This document shows, one piece after another, positions 27,522 to 36,030 of a DNA stretch of 36,349 nt (positions are counted from its first letter, which is position 1; every line of letters begins with the position of its first letter). The position numbers were made by a program, and so were the translations under genes. Under the pieces are notes generated by a model. That model saw nothing but the letters and a program-made list of their open reading frames with translations, was not told where the DNA came from and did not search any database. This stretch comes from Planctomycetaceae bacterium (lineage in GTDB: Bacteria > Planctomycetota > Phycisphaerae > Phycisphaerales > UBA1924): NCBI GenBank assembly GCA_021294835.1, contig JAJTDF010000028.1, positions 1 through 36,349 of the forward strand. The letters run 5' to 3'.

Positions 27522-28177
27522 ACCACAAGCACTTTTGCGGGCTCGCCGGGGCCTGGACGATCGACATCGCGGCGATTGCAGGCATCGCCGGAGTGACTGC
27601 TGTCGCATACTTCGCCGTTTATCGGCCGACGATGATGTCCCGGGATGCGGTTGAAGCCCAGACACTTCGCATCCGCGAACTGGATGAGCAATGCCGGGCT
27701 CGGGAAGCGCTGTTGCGATCGGCATCGACCGACCTGACGAAGCTGAACGCTGAATGGACAGCGATCGGCCTCACACTTGAATCCGAAAGCGGCATCAACC
27801 GGCGACTGTCACGGCTGACTGAACTGGCCGAGAAGGTGGGCCTGAAGGTGACGCAGTTGACCCCGGCAAAGGCTGTTCAGGGACCCCGCTCGAGGATGGT
27901 ATCGATTGCGGTCGCCGGCCGTGCCCGGTATCCGCAGGCGGTGGCGTTTCTGCGCCTGTTGCATGCGGAGATGCGGGACACGGCGGTGGCGCGGCTGGCG
28001 GTCTCATCCACGCCCGAGAACACCGACGGGCAAGCAGACGTTGCCATGCAACTCGTCTGGCACGCGCTCGCGGGAGACGATCCGGGTAGCGCTGGTGGTG
28101 GCGATGGTGCCGCCCCGGTGAGCGCTCCCGGAAGTGCCGACAGCACCGATCCTTCGGCCCGAACGCGCAACAATTGA
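27518..28177 (+). CDS. pilO: PilO-like inner-membrane assembly protein
   Basis: A 219-residue bitopic protein with one transmembrane helix at about 15-36 (DIAAIAGIAGVTAVAYFAVY). A coiled coil (about 40-85), a periplasmic region near 95-185 (VGLKVTQLTPAK ... ARYPQAVAFLRLLHAEMRDTAVARLAV) and a disordered Gly/Ser/Ala/Pro-rich tail follow. Layout and position after pilN identify it as PilO/GspM-like; sequence motifs in this family are weak. It overlaps pilN by ATGA. The dimer with PilN is expected from the family. Confidence 0.82.
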   Translation: MNHKHFCGLAGAWTIDIAAIAGIAGVTAVAYFAVYRPTMMSRDAVEAQTLRIRELDEQCRAREALLRSASTDLTKLNAEWTAIGLTLESESGINRRLSRLTELAEKVGLKVTQLTPAKAVQGPRSRMVSIAVAGRARYPQAVAFLRLLHAEMRDTAVARLAVSSTPENTDGQADVAMQLVWHALAGDDPGSAGGGDGAAPVSAPGSADSTDPSARTRNN

Positions 28178-28192
28178 ACCCGTCGGCCTTGC

Positions 28193-28807
28193 ATGGACGC
28201 GGTTTGTTTGCTTAGTTGGTGTGTGGAACTCACCAATCAACGTAAAGCGTCTCTCGCAGTGCTTGTCCTGGCCGGCGTCGGCCTCGTGGTGGACAAGGTC
28301 TTCCTGGGGACCTCTGGGCCGGCAATCGCCAAGGCCGATGAGCAGGCCCCGCAGGCTGAGGCTGCGGCAGGGGGCACGCCCGTGACGGCATCCGCGGCCA
28401 CACACCGACCGGCTGCCGAGCGTGTGGAGCAGCTGGCTGCTCCCGACTCAGCGGTCATTGATGCGTTCGCCTTACCGGCAAGGTGGCGACAGGCAGAACC
28501 GGCCGTAGCCGAAGCACAACCGGAAATCGACGCTGCAGCGGTCTTTGCCCGCCAGCATTCGGTATCGGTCCTTCTCAGGAGCGGGAAGTTCCCGGGGCGA
28601 GCGATGGTGAGCGGTAGACTGCTTTCGGTCGGGGACCGGTTGGGGCAGGCGGTCTTGATCGATGTTGACGACCATCAGGCGGTCTTTGAGGTGGGCGGGT
28701 TGCGGGTACCCCTGAGACTGCGACCAGAGCAGGGCGTCGGCCAGAGCCTCACGCCGACAACGAAGGACGCCGATGCTGCCGACGACGCGGGCTCGCCCCG
28801 TCAATAA
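28193..28807 (+). CDS. GspC/PilP-like periplasmic linker protein
   Basis: A 204-residue protein with one N-terminal transmembrane helix (about 18-40, KASLAVLVLAGVGLVVDKVFLG), an Ala/Pro-rich linker, and a small beta domain near 140-180 (AMVSGRLLSVGDRLGQAVL followed by DVDDHQAVFEVGGLRVPLRL). That 'g.l...GD.l.g..i..id...v.l...g...' pattern is typical of the homology region of GspC/GspB/PilP proteins, which reach across the periplasm to the secretin. ATG 28193 has no Shine-Dalgarno; GTG 28223 would still include the membrane helix. It lies 15 nt after pilO in the expected position for PilP. Confidence 0.7.
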   Translation: MDAVCLLSWCVELTNQRKASLAVLVLAGVGLVVDKVFLGTSGPAIAKADEQAPQAEAAAGGTPVTASAATHRPAAERVEQLAAPDSAVIDAFALPARWRQAEPAVAEAQPEIDAAAVFARQHSVSVLLRSGKFPGRAMVSGRLLSVGDRLGQAVLIDVDDHQAVFEVGGLRVPLRLRPEQGVGQSLTPTTKDADAADDAGSPRQ

Positions 28808-28933
28808 GGTGATCCGGGGTATCAAGCCGGGGTACACAGCGACCGATACACCCTCGGAGGCGGTCTTCCGCTTCGTAGTCAGAGCCGTTCGTGCGCCGTT
28901 CTCGAGCGGCAGATTCGTCACCGGAGGTCATTC

Positions 28934-29398
28934 ATGGTCGCTGCCATCGGTCACCGCGCTTTCAGCCTGATTGAACTGGTCATTGTCGTCGTGATCATCG
29001 GGATCATCGGCGCCATCGCCATTCCGCGAATGAGCCGAGGCGCAGAGGGCGCCACGGACTCGGCCTTGACAGCCAATCTCTCGGTGCTGCGGAACGCCAT
29101 TGACCTGTACAAGACCGAGCAGGGCGCCTACCCGCCGGAGACCGGCTTCGCGAACCACTTGACCACATACACCAATGGGGCGGGCGGTCAGAGCGCGACG
29201 AAGGACTCCACTCACATCTACGGGCCGTATCTCCGGGCCATTCCCGCTCTGCCGGTCGGGGCCGAAAAGGGCAAGACGGACGTCGGGTCGGCGGTGGCCG
29301 CGGGCACGGCGTGGGTGTACGACAGCGATACCGGAAGGATCTTCGCAAACACCGGCGATCTGATGGACGCACGGGGCAAGCTCTATAGCGACTATTGA
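28934..29398 (+). CDS. GspG-like major pseudopilin
   Basis: A 154-residue pseudopilin precursor. A short basic leader (MVAAIGHRA) precedes the cleavage site before Phe10, with the hydrophobic helix FSLIELVIVVVIIGIIGAIAIPRM and Glu14 at mature position +5. The mature domain has ANLSVLRNAIDLYKTEQGAYPP, the alpha-1C region typical of GspG, and a GPYLRAIPALPVG loop. It ends GTAWVYDSDTGRIFANTG...YSDY, as in many GspG-like C-termini. The residue before the cleavage site is Ala rather than Gly. ATG 28934 has GGAGG well spaced upstream, a stronger initiation signal than its neighbours, consistent with the major subunit being made in larger amounts. Confidence 0.9.
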   Translation: MVAAIGHRAFSLIELVIVVVIIGIIGAIAIPRMSRGAEGATDSALTANLSVLRNAIDLYKTEQGAYPPETGFANHLTTYTNGAGGQSATKDSTHIYGPYLRAIPALPVGAEKGKTDVGSAVAAGTAWVYDSDTGRIFANTGDLMDARGKLYSDY

Positions 29399-29537
29399 TT
29401 GCCCATCGGCTGTCGGCTCTGAATCGGTGTTCACTTTGACTTGTTCCCCGAGCGGCCGTCTGGTGCGGGGATACGCGCCCCACGCGCGATCCGCAGCCTG
29501 CATGCAGAACAACCGTTGACCACCTCGAGTCTGCCCC

Positions 29538-30059
29538 ATGGATGGGAAGACCACACGTCGCCGGATTGACCAGACGCAGGCATCGCGCCGGCGCAACGTC
29601 CGTCCAGCGGCGTTTTCACTCGTGGAACTGGTGGTCGTCCTGATGATTCTGGGTGTGCTCGCGGCTGTCGCCGTACCGCGCTATGGCACCAGCCAGGTCC
29701 GCTATCGCGTCGAGGCGGCGACAAGCAGGATCGCAACGGACATTGAGCGAGCGCGGAATGAGGCGCGGGCCACAAGCTCCGGACGCATATTCGTTCTGAT
29801 AGATCGCACCGGCTACGCCTTCGGATCACCCGCCCAGCCCAGTCACTCAGTCGACTTGACGCAGGAGCCGTACGGCGTCCGCACGACCAGGGGAGATCTG
29901 GCAAGCTCGCCCATCGCGTTCGACGCCTTCGGTCGGGCCGACAAGGCGGCGTGGTTTGCCGTCGGCGTCGGCGAGGAATGGCGGCGGCTGGATGTGGACA
30001 CTGACGGCGTGGTGAGCGTTCGGACCGTCACCAGAGCTCAAGCCGAGGGCGGAGGATGA
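29538..30059 (+). CDS. GspH-like minor pseudopilin
   Basis: A 173-residue pseudopilin precursor. A 25-residue basic leader (many Arg) precedes FSLVELVVVLMILGVLAAVAV, with Glu30 at mature +5 and Ala before the cleavage site. The mature part begins with the usual RYRVEAATSRIATDIERARNEA helix, followed by a beta-rich domain (GRIFVLIDRTGYAF ... IAFDAFGRADKAAWFAVGV) of the GspH/FimT kind. Its stop overlaps the next start (ATGA), and GGAGG at its own 3' end serves the downstream gene. About 140 nt separate it from the gspG-like gene. Confidence 0.87.
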   Translation: MDGKTTRRRIDQTQASRRRNVRPAAFSLVELVVVLMILGVLAAVAVPRYGTSQVRYRVEAATSRIATDIERARNEARATSSGRIFVLIDRTGYAFGSPAQPSHSVDLTQEPYGVRTTRGDLASSPIAFDAFGRADKAAWFAVGVGEEWRRLDVDTDGVVSVRTVTRAQAEGGG

Positions 30060-31792
30060 ACAACGCCATGTTGACAGCCTCACGAGCACCAGCAACGGTC
30101 CGGTCGGAGATCGAGCACCCTGTCGCCTTGTGCGACGGGTACAGGCTGTTTGATCCCGCTGCTGAAGGGCTGCGACGACGGGCCACTGGGCGGATGGCCG
30201 CGCCCGTCGGCCGACGGCATCGCGGCGGAGGGTCGCACCGGAATCGCACCGCATCAGGCTTTACCCTGATTGAGGTGGTCCTGTCGTTGAGCGTGCTGGG
30301 CATTCTCCTGACGGCGCTGGGGTCGGTGCTGACATTGTCATTGCGAGCGATGCCCGTTCGCGGTGGGGCGGACGAGCACGCCTTGCAGGTTGGGCGGGTG
30401 TTCGAACAGATGTCTGATGACATCCAGAGTGCCTCGGCGATCACGCACACCGACACGTCACTGACGCTGACGATTCCGGACCGGGACGGCGACAGCGACG
30501 CCGAGATCGTCGAGTATGCGTGGAGCGGGCAGACCCGAGCCAAGCTGCAGCGGCGGGTGAATGCGGGAGATTGGACAACCGTGATTGAGAACGTATCGGA
30601 TGCGACGTTCTCCACCGAGCAGTTCGATTCACGAGTGATACGTGACACCGGATTGGTGGACAGTCCGGAGCAACTGCTCTCGGCGGCGGAGGTCGGCCCC
30701 TCGCTGGTGAGAAGCCACACCTTCTCAGCCTCGGACCGCAACAGCCAGAACTTCACCGTGACAGCCTCGCGCCGGTTCAACCGGGTTGAGCTGGGCTTTG
30801 CTGCGTCGGCCAATCCGATCCGCCTCGGCATCAGGAGTGTGAGGTTCAACGACAATGATGATGTCTGGCTCATCACCAATGATGATGTCGGCACCGGTCA
30901 GGCGAGCGAGCGAGCGGCCAACGGCGTGACGCTCCGCGGCTTCTGGGACAATAACGGCAGGTGGCAGGCGGCATCGATTACCAAACAAAGCGGGGGTAGC
31001 GGTTCGATACCCGGGAATCTGCTTGGCGTATCGGGCTATTCCACCGACGACGACACGACAGCCAACGGTGTGCGCACGATGGACAACATCGGCGTGAGAG
31101 AGCGGCTGCAGGCCGATCTGTCCGCATCCGCGACGGAGGTCACGATCAACCTGGCGGCGGACACCACGCCGATCAGCACGATCACCATCGATCTGTATGA
31201 CGTTTCGCAATTGAATGCGAATGTGAGCACATCTGCGTGGGTGTCACACCTGCTGATACCGGCCCTGCCCCCTGACGCGGTCTCATGGAGGCCAACCCGG
31301 CTGGAAATCACGGCGCGCGACTGGCCTCCGATTGTGGGAACGCTGGACGTTGCTCTGCGGACCCCCCGCAGCGACGGCACACCGAGCGGCATGACAGTCG
31401 GCACCGCCTCGATCACCGAAGCGTCACTCGGCGAAATCTATGACAGGCACGTGCTGCAGTTCAGCGGCGTGCCATCTCAACCGGCGACCTCGGGCCTGTG
31501 CGCGGTGTTCAGAGCAGGCGGCGGCGGTGTCTTCGTGGCGCGGGTGTTGGCGACCAGGAGCGGCTCTGCCTCGCCTGGACTGATGGCGATCAGCACCAAC
31601 AGCGGTGGAACGTGGACCACACACAGCGAGGGAACCGTTCAGCACAGATTGTGGGGCATCGTGACGCGCAACACGACCATGACTGAGACTGTCACACGAG
31701 TGCGCAGCATCGAGCTTTCGCTTCGCGTCCTGGGCCGGCCGCCACATTCGCTGCGGGTGCTGACACCTGGAGCTCCGGAGCTGAGACCATGA
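30056..31792 (+). CDS. GspJ-like minor pseudopilin, unusually large
   Basis: A 578-residue protein carrying a prepilin signal GFTLIEVVLSLSVLGILLTALG with Glu73 at mature +5. From ATG 30056 (GGAGG upstream and ATGA overlap) the leader before the cleavage Gly68 would be 68 residues, far longer than normal. An internal ATG at 30194 gives a 21-residue basic leader but has a poor ribosome binding site. The first ~200 mature residues match a GspJ-type layout (QVGRVFEQMSDDIQSASAI ...). The remaining ~300 residues are Ser/Thr/Asn-rich beta strand, without cysteines or a recognised domain, and roughly triple the usual GspJ length. The tail could be a surface or substrate-contacting module. Confidence 0.8.
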   Translation: MNNAMLTASRAPATVRSEIEHPVALCDGYRLFDPAAEGLRRRATGRMAAPVGRRHRGGGSHRNRTASGFTLIEVVLSLSVLGILLTALGSVLTLSLRAMPVRGGADEHALQVGRVFEQMSDDIQSASAITHTDTSLTLTIPDRDGDSDAEIVEYAWSGQTRAKLQRRVNAGDWTTVIENVSDATFSTEQFDSRVIRDTGLVDSPEQLLSAAEVGPSLVRSHTFSASDRNSQNFTVTASRRFNRVELGFAASANPIRLGIRSVRFNDNDDVWLITNDDVGTGQASERAANGVTLRGFWDNNGRWQAASITKQSGGSGSIPGNLLGVSGYSTDDDTTANGVRTMDNIGVRERLQADLSASATEVTINLAADTTPISTITIDLYDVSQLNANVSTSAWVSHLLIPALPPDAVSWRPTRLEITARDWPPIVGTLDVALRTPRSDGTPSGMTVGTASITEASLGEIYDRHVLQFSGVPSQPATSGLCAVFRAGGGGVFVARVLATRSGSASPGLMAISTNSGGTWTTHSEGTVQHRLWGIVTRNTTMTETVTRVRSIELSLRVLGRPPHSLRVLTPGAPELRP

Positions 31793-32304
31793 TGCGGCGC
31801 GGCCTGCAGCCCATTCGACGCGGCGTATCGCTGATTGAGGCGGCGGTGTGCGTCGCGATCACCGGCGGCCTGGCGGCGGCGGCCTTGACTGCGGCGGGAC
31901 AGACCAGCCGGGCCCGTGAAGCAGCATCGGAGCGAGGCCGGGCGATGGCGCTTGCCAGTTCACTGATGAGCGAGATACGAGGGAGGCCGTATTCAGCGGG
32001 CACGCCGCTGCCGGCGAGTCTGCTCAAGAGCAAAGCCGGGCAAGCGCGAGGGGCATTCGATGAATTGGCTGATTATCACGGTCTGGACGACTCGCCGCCG
32101 CTCAGCGAGGCAGGAGACACAATGGCCGGAGGGGAGTGGCGGCGACTTGTTCGGGTGGAGTTTGTGCAGCCCACAAAGCCTGACGCGTCGACGCTCATCG
32201 ACACCGGCCTGCGACGGATCGAGGTCATGGTCCTGAAGAACGACCGGCCGATCGTTACGCTTCATGCGCTTCGCACCGAGGCGGGGGAGGCAGAGCCTCA
32301 ATGA
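31789..32304 (+). CDS. GspI/PilV-like minor pseudopilin
   Basis: A 171-residue pseudopilin precursor. A 12-residue basic leader (MMRRGLQPIRRG) precedes VSLIEAAVCVAITGGLAAAALTAAG, with Glu17 at mature +5. The residue after the cleavage Gly is Val instead of Phe or Met, which is allowed but less common. The mature helix continues ...REAASERGRAMALASSLMSEIRG, the GspI-like pattern, and a short beta domain follows (WRRLVRVEFVQP ... LRRIEVMVLKNDRPIVTLHAL). It overlaps both neighbours by ATGA. It would sit at the pseudopilus tip with the GspJ- and GspK-like proteins. Confidence 0.85.
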   Translation: MMRRGLQPIRRGVSLIEAAVCVAITGGLAAAALTAAGQTSRAREAASERGRAMALASSLMSEIRGRPYSAGTPLPASLLKSKAGQARGAFDELADYHGLDDSPPLSEAGDTMAGGEWRRLVRVEFVQPTKPDASTLIDTGLRRIEVMVLKNDRPIVTLHALRTEAGEAEPQ

Positions 32305-33578
32305 ACGCCTCCCACCGCATGGGGCAGATCATCTTCGGCCCAAAGGCCCGACGACGCGGATCGGCCTATGTCATCGTGATGTCGACGGTCGTGCTGGTGA
32401 GCGTTGCCGGAGTGGCGGGCATGATGGCGGCCGGGGCACAGCGGCAGGCGGTGGAGCGGACCGTCGACATTGAAAGAGCACGGTTGATCGCGCAGGCAGG
32501 GCTGGAGGTTGCGGCAGGCCAGATGCGGAATACGGCGGCTTGGCGATCGGGCGTTACAGGGGGCGTCATGTACTCCGATCACGCCTTCGCAGGGGGCACG
32601 TTCAGCGTGCGCGTGACTGATCCGGTCGACGGGCTGCCCGCCAACAACCTTACGGATGATGTGCTGGTGATCTCCGAGGGGCGTTTCAACGACGCCAGAC
32701 AGGTGTATCAGCGGCGGTTTCGCGCCAACGCCCTCGGCCTGGATGCGCTGGAGTGGGCGGCGCATGCCGGAGGCAACGTCTCGTTTGCTGGATGCACGCT
32801 GCGGGCGTACGGCCCCGTCGGTTGCGCGGGGAATGCGATCGCGACGACGGCCAACGTGCATGCTGAGGTCGATGCGGGCGGCACGGTCAGCGGCTCGGTG
32901 TATCATCAGCCCACCTATGGCCAGACCGCCACGCTGGCCGTGCCGAACGAACACGAGGTTCTCGCAGCCTATCAAGGCATCGCCACCACGATTGACCGAA
33001 ACTCCCTTCCCGGTCCGGCCAATCGTATCGACCTGAACGGGTTCGTGCTGGCTCCCGGCGTGAACCCATTCGGCACGACGAACCAGTCAGGTGTCTACCT
33101 GCTTGATTGCGACTCGCAACGCGTCACGGTCAGCGGCGCTCGTGTCCACGGCACGCTCGTCCTGATCAATCCCGGCGAGGACAGCCGCATTGAAGACAGT
33201 GTGCTGATGGAGGCTGCCACGCCCGGCTATCCCGCATTGATCGTCATCGGGAACATCACCATTGCGATGTCGTCGGTTGATCTTGCCGAGACACGCAATC
33301 TCAACCTGAACCCATCCACGGCTCCGTACCGCGGCGTGAGCGACACCGACATACTGGACAGGTATCCGTCAATGATCAGCGGTCTTGTCTATGCGTCCGG
33401 AACGCTGCGGCTCGAGCAGCAGACCACGATCTACGGGCCGGTGCTCAGCGGCGGCGACCTGATCATCGCGGACGCACCTGTGCTGTTTGCGGTGAGCCAG
33501 ACGCCGGCCCCGCCGGGCTTCATCCGCGGGAACGGCTTTGCGCCGGTATCCGGGTCATTCACGAGGATTGCAGATTGA
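32301..33578 (+). CDS. GspK/PilX-like pseudopilin with beta-helix-like passenger
   Basis: A 425-residue protein. The N-terminus KARRRGSAYVIVMSTVVLV has the basic leader, Gly20 and hydrophobic helix of a pilin-like protein, but Ile25 replaces the +5 Glu; absence of that Glu is the hallmark of GspK and of some PilX proteins. The helix continues ...ERARLIAQAGLEVAAGQM. From about residue 150 the sequence is Gly/Val/Thr-rich with short repeated strands (GGNVSFAGCTLRAYGPVGC ... GGTVSGSVYHQP ... SGARVHGTLVLINPG ... QTTIYGPVLSGGDLIIA). This resembles a parallel beta helix rather than the GspK alpha domain. It is the last gene of the run; 178 nt separate it from the convergent HD-GYP gene. Confidence 0.78.
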   Translation: MNASHRMGQIIFGPKARRRGSAYVIVMSTVVLVSVAGVAGMMAAGAQRQAVERTVDIERARLIAQAGLEVAAGQMRNTAAWRSGVTGGVMYSDHAFAGGTFSVRVTDPVDGLPANNLTDDVLVISEGRFNDARQVYQRRFRANALGLDALEWAAHAGGNVSFAGCTLRAYGPVGCAGNAIATTANVHAEVDAGGTVSGSVYHQPTYGQTATLAVPNEHEVLAAYQGIATTIDRNSLPGPANRIDLNGFVLAPGVNPFGTTNQSGVYLLDCDSQRVTVSGARVHGTLVLINPGEDSRIEDSVLMEAATPGYPALIVIGNITIAMSSVDLAETRNLNLNPSTAPYRGVSDTDILDRYPSMISGLVYASGTLRLEQQTTIYGPVLSGGDLIIADAPVLFAVSQTPAPPGFIRGNGFAPVSGSFTRIAD

Positions 33579-33756
33579 CAGGCCTTCAGACACGGCCGAC
33601 GCCGATGCGCGGTTCACGGTCGGGGCCGAGGCGAGGAGAGGTTGGGCGTTTCTCCGGCCGGCATGCTCCCGGGATGGACCGATGGGGCGTCTCCGCCGGC
33701 TCACGCCGGCTTGAGCGCGGCGTACCCCCGAGGGACAGGTGGAGCGGCGGACAGAC

Positions 33757-35391
33757 TCAGGCGGCCCGAGCGGCTACGTCGGTGACATGGTCGCGATGGG
33801 CCGCCATCAGCCGGTCGAAGAAGGACAGATCCAGACTGAGGAAGACAGGGACGAGGGCGGGATCCAACTGCGTTCCGGCGCACCGCTGCAGCTCGGCAAT
33901 CACCTGCTGACGGCCCAGTGCGGGTCGGTACGAGCGGTTTGAGCTCATGGCGTCGAATGTGTCGGCAATGGCAAGGATGCGGCCGAACAGCGGGATCTGT
34001 TCGCCGGCGAGGCCGCTGGGGTAGCCTTTGCCGTCGTACCGCTCGTGATGGTGCAGCACGCCCGGAAGAATGTCCTGCATGAGCGGAATGTCCTTGAGAA
34101 TCGCATAACCGATCTCAGGGTGCCGCTTGATCATCGCAAACTCGGCCTCGGTGGGCTTGCCCGGCTTGAGCAGCACGGCCTCGGGCACACCGATCTTGCC
34201 GACGTCATGAACCATGCCGGCGATGTGCACGCGCTCGGCGATGTTCTCCGGAAGACCGAGCGCCAGGGCCAACTGGCGTGCGAGGCAGGCCACCCGCTCG
34301 CTGTGACCGGCTGTGTAGCGGTCCTTGGCATCGAGGGATGAGGTCAGGGCCTTGAGTGAGCCGATGAACATCGCGCTCTGCTCTGCATAGAGCGCTCCGT
34401 TTTCCAGGACGGCGGCGATGAACGCGCCGGCGGTCTCCAGCAGATGGATATCAAAGCTGGTGACGCCCGGGTCGCCGCTCTGCTTGTCACCCGCGATAAG
34501 CAGACCGAGCAGGCGGGAGTTTCTGGCGACCGGCTGAACGATGCATTGGACGCCTCGGGGCAACCCGGTTTCGGGCGCCTCAGAGATGATCAGCGGCTTG
34601 CTGTCGGCGGTCATCCCGCGGGCGAGGGAGTCGGCGGCGGCCGACAGCTCAGTCTCGGGCAACGGGCTGCCACCGGTCAGGAATGTCCTGGGCATCGGGA
34701 GACGGGCCAGGCGCGGATCGGAGGCGACCCAGCAGCCGAGCCAGGCGAATTGCATCGAGTCGTTGAGCCTGGCCAGCGCGCGATTGACAAAGTCCTGCGG
34801 CCGGGACGGGTCGCCCATCAACCTGGCCAGCGAGTGAAGCAGGTCGATCGTCTCGAAGTCTTCAGTGAGCTGGCGCGTGAAACCGGCGATGGCATGGCGG
34901 GAATCGGCCTCACCGACGAGATCCGCAACCGACCAGCCGATCATGGCGGCGAGATGCCGGATCGTTTCCGGGGTATACGTTGCCAGTGCGGCCAGCGCCT
35001 GCTTTGCCTGCTCCGGCGGCAGGCCGGCGCTCTGGCATGCCAGCTGAAATCGATCGCCGAGCATGAACTCGCCGGAAGGGGCCAGAGCGATGGTCCAGGC
35101 GACGCAGCGGCGACGCTGCCTTTCGGGCACGGCGATGACAGAGAAGCCCGAGACGGGAGTGATGATCTGAGGCTTATCGACATCCGCCAGGGAGCGGGCG
35201 GCATCGCTGACAAGCTCAGTGATCGGGGTACTTCGCAGCAGACGGCCGATGTCCCCCCCCACATCCGGCGCAGCCAGCACGTTACCCGAGGCATCAACAC
35301 GCCAGACGGGAAGACTCAGCTCCGCCAGGCGCGAACAGACGGTCTGGTGCGCGTGCAGAGCGGTGTTAGGGGCTACGTTCAGCATGGGCAT
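33757..35391 (-). CDS. GAF plus HD-GYP protein, predicted c-di-GMP phosphodiesterase
   Basis: A 544-residue cytosolic protein. The N-terminal ~180 residues include LSLPVWRVDASGNVLAAPD and are of no recognised family. A GAF-like domain lies at about 195-355 (DLLHSLARLMGDP ... GVQCIVQPVARNSRLLGLLIAGD ... ENGALYAEQ). The HD-GYP domain lies at about 365-540 with GHSERVACLARQLA, HDVGKIGVP near 393, and the diagnostic HHHERYDGKGYP near 446, followed by ILAIADTFDAMSSNR. The metal-binding and GYP residues are all present, so c-di-GMP hydrolysis to pGpG/GMP is expected. ATG 35391 is 16 nt downstream of the response-regulator stop; ATG 35385 is equally possible. Its adjacency to a secretion ATPase with an MshEN-type domain is notable. 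Confidence 0.9.
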   Translation of the reverse strand: MPMLNVAPNTALHAHQTVCSRLAELSLPVWRVDASGNVLAAPDVGGDIGRLLRSTPITELVSDAARSLADVDKPQIITPVSGFSVIAVPERQRRRCVAWTIALAPSGEFMLGDRFQLACQSAGLPPEQAKQALAALATYTPETIRHLAAMIGWSVADLVGEADSRHAIAGFTRQLTEDFETIDLLHSLARLMGDPSRPQDFVNRALARLNDSMQFAWLGCWVASDPRLARLPMPRTFLTGGSPLPETELSAAADSLARGMTADSKPLIISEAPETGLPRGVQCIVQPVARNSRLLGLLIAGDKQSGDPGVTSFDIHLLETAGAFIAAVLENGALYAEQSAMFIGSLKALTSSLDAKDRYTAGHSERVACLARQLALALGLPENIAERVHIAGMVHDVGKIGVPEAVLLKPGKPTEAEFAMIKRHPEIGYAILKDIPLMQDILPGVLHHHERYDGKGYPSGLAGEQIPLFGRILAIADTFDAMSSNRSYRPALGRQQVIAELQRCAGTQLDPALVPVFLSLDLSFFDRLMAAHRDHVTDVAARAA

Positions 35392-35407
35392 CTCTGGAGG
35401 GCGAGGT

Positions 35408-35794
35408 TCAGGCCGCCTGCAGGAGGCGTTGGGCGTCTTGCAGCACGTCACGCACGCTGAACGGCTTGCTGCGAACGCTGCGGATATTCGTGCGGGAGAG
35501 TTCGTCACCACCCACCAGAAATCCGTGCGCGGTCAGGAGCATCGCGGGAATGTCGCTGGTGGCCGGATCAGCCTTCAGCGCTGTGCACAGTTCCACGCCC
35601 GACATGTACGGCATGTGAAGGTCGGTGATCAGCAGATCAGGCGTCAGTTCTCTCGCAAGCGCAAGTGCTTCCTGACCGTCGCCGGCCTCGTAGACGGTGA
35701 ATCCTGCGGATCGCAGCTTCGCAGTGACGATGGCGCGAATATGCGGTTCATCATCAGATACGAGCACGACGGGCTTGCGGTCGGTGACGGACAC
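35408..35794 (-). CDS. Single-domain response regulator (receiver only)
   Basis: A 128-residue CheY-like receiver. It has the acidic pair Asp14/Asp15 (VSDDEPH), phospho-acceptor Asp58 (LLITDLHMPYMSG), Thr88 (LLTAHG) and Lys110 (RSKPFSV), all in the expected places. GTG 35794 has GGAGG four bases upstream; longer frames back to 35986 lack similarity and a ribosome binding site. No output domain is present. The GAF/HD-GYP gene follows after 16 nt, and the pair probably acts like the common receiver-HD-GYP fusion split in two. The kinase at 20393 is a candidate phosphodonor, which is inference. Confidence 0.9.
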   Translation of the reverse strand: MSVTDRKPVVLVSDDEPHIRAIVTAKLRSAGFTVYEAGDGQEALALARELTPDLLITDLHMPYMSGVELCTALKADPATSDIPAMLLTAHGFLVGGDELSRTNIRSVRSKPFSVRDVLQDAQRLLQAA

Positions 35795-36030
35795 TTGGCC
35801 TCCGGTTGAAAGATGGCAGGGCGAACGACAGCATCTGGCCATCGGCGGAGCGAGTGGGCGTGTTGACCTCAACAAGAGGGTGGGTGACGGGTCGGGCGGC
35901 GTCAGGCCATCTGGAGCGACCGCGCAAGGATCGCACGTCCTGATACCTCGCGGGCAGACTTCGTGCGACGGATGACCGACATTCACAAGGGGACGACGTG
36001 GGGCAGACCAGAATCCGGCTCAGCCGCCGA

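Noticed and set aside
33695..33710. GCCGGC-TCAC-GCCGGC hairpin between the gspK-like and HD-GYP genes as a terminator
   Set aside because: A six-base self-complementary stem without a T-run; such repeats are expected by chance at this GC content.
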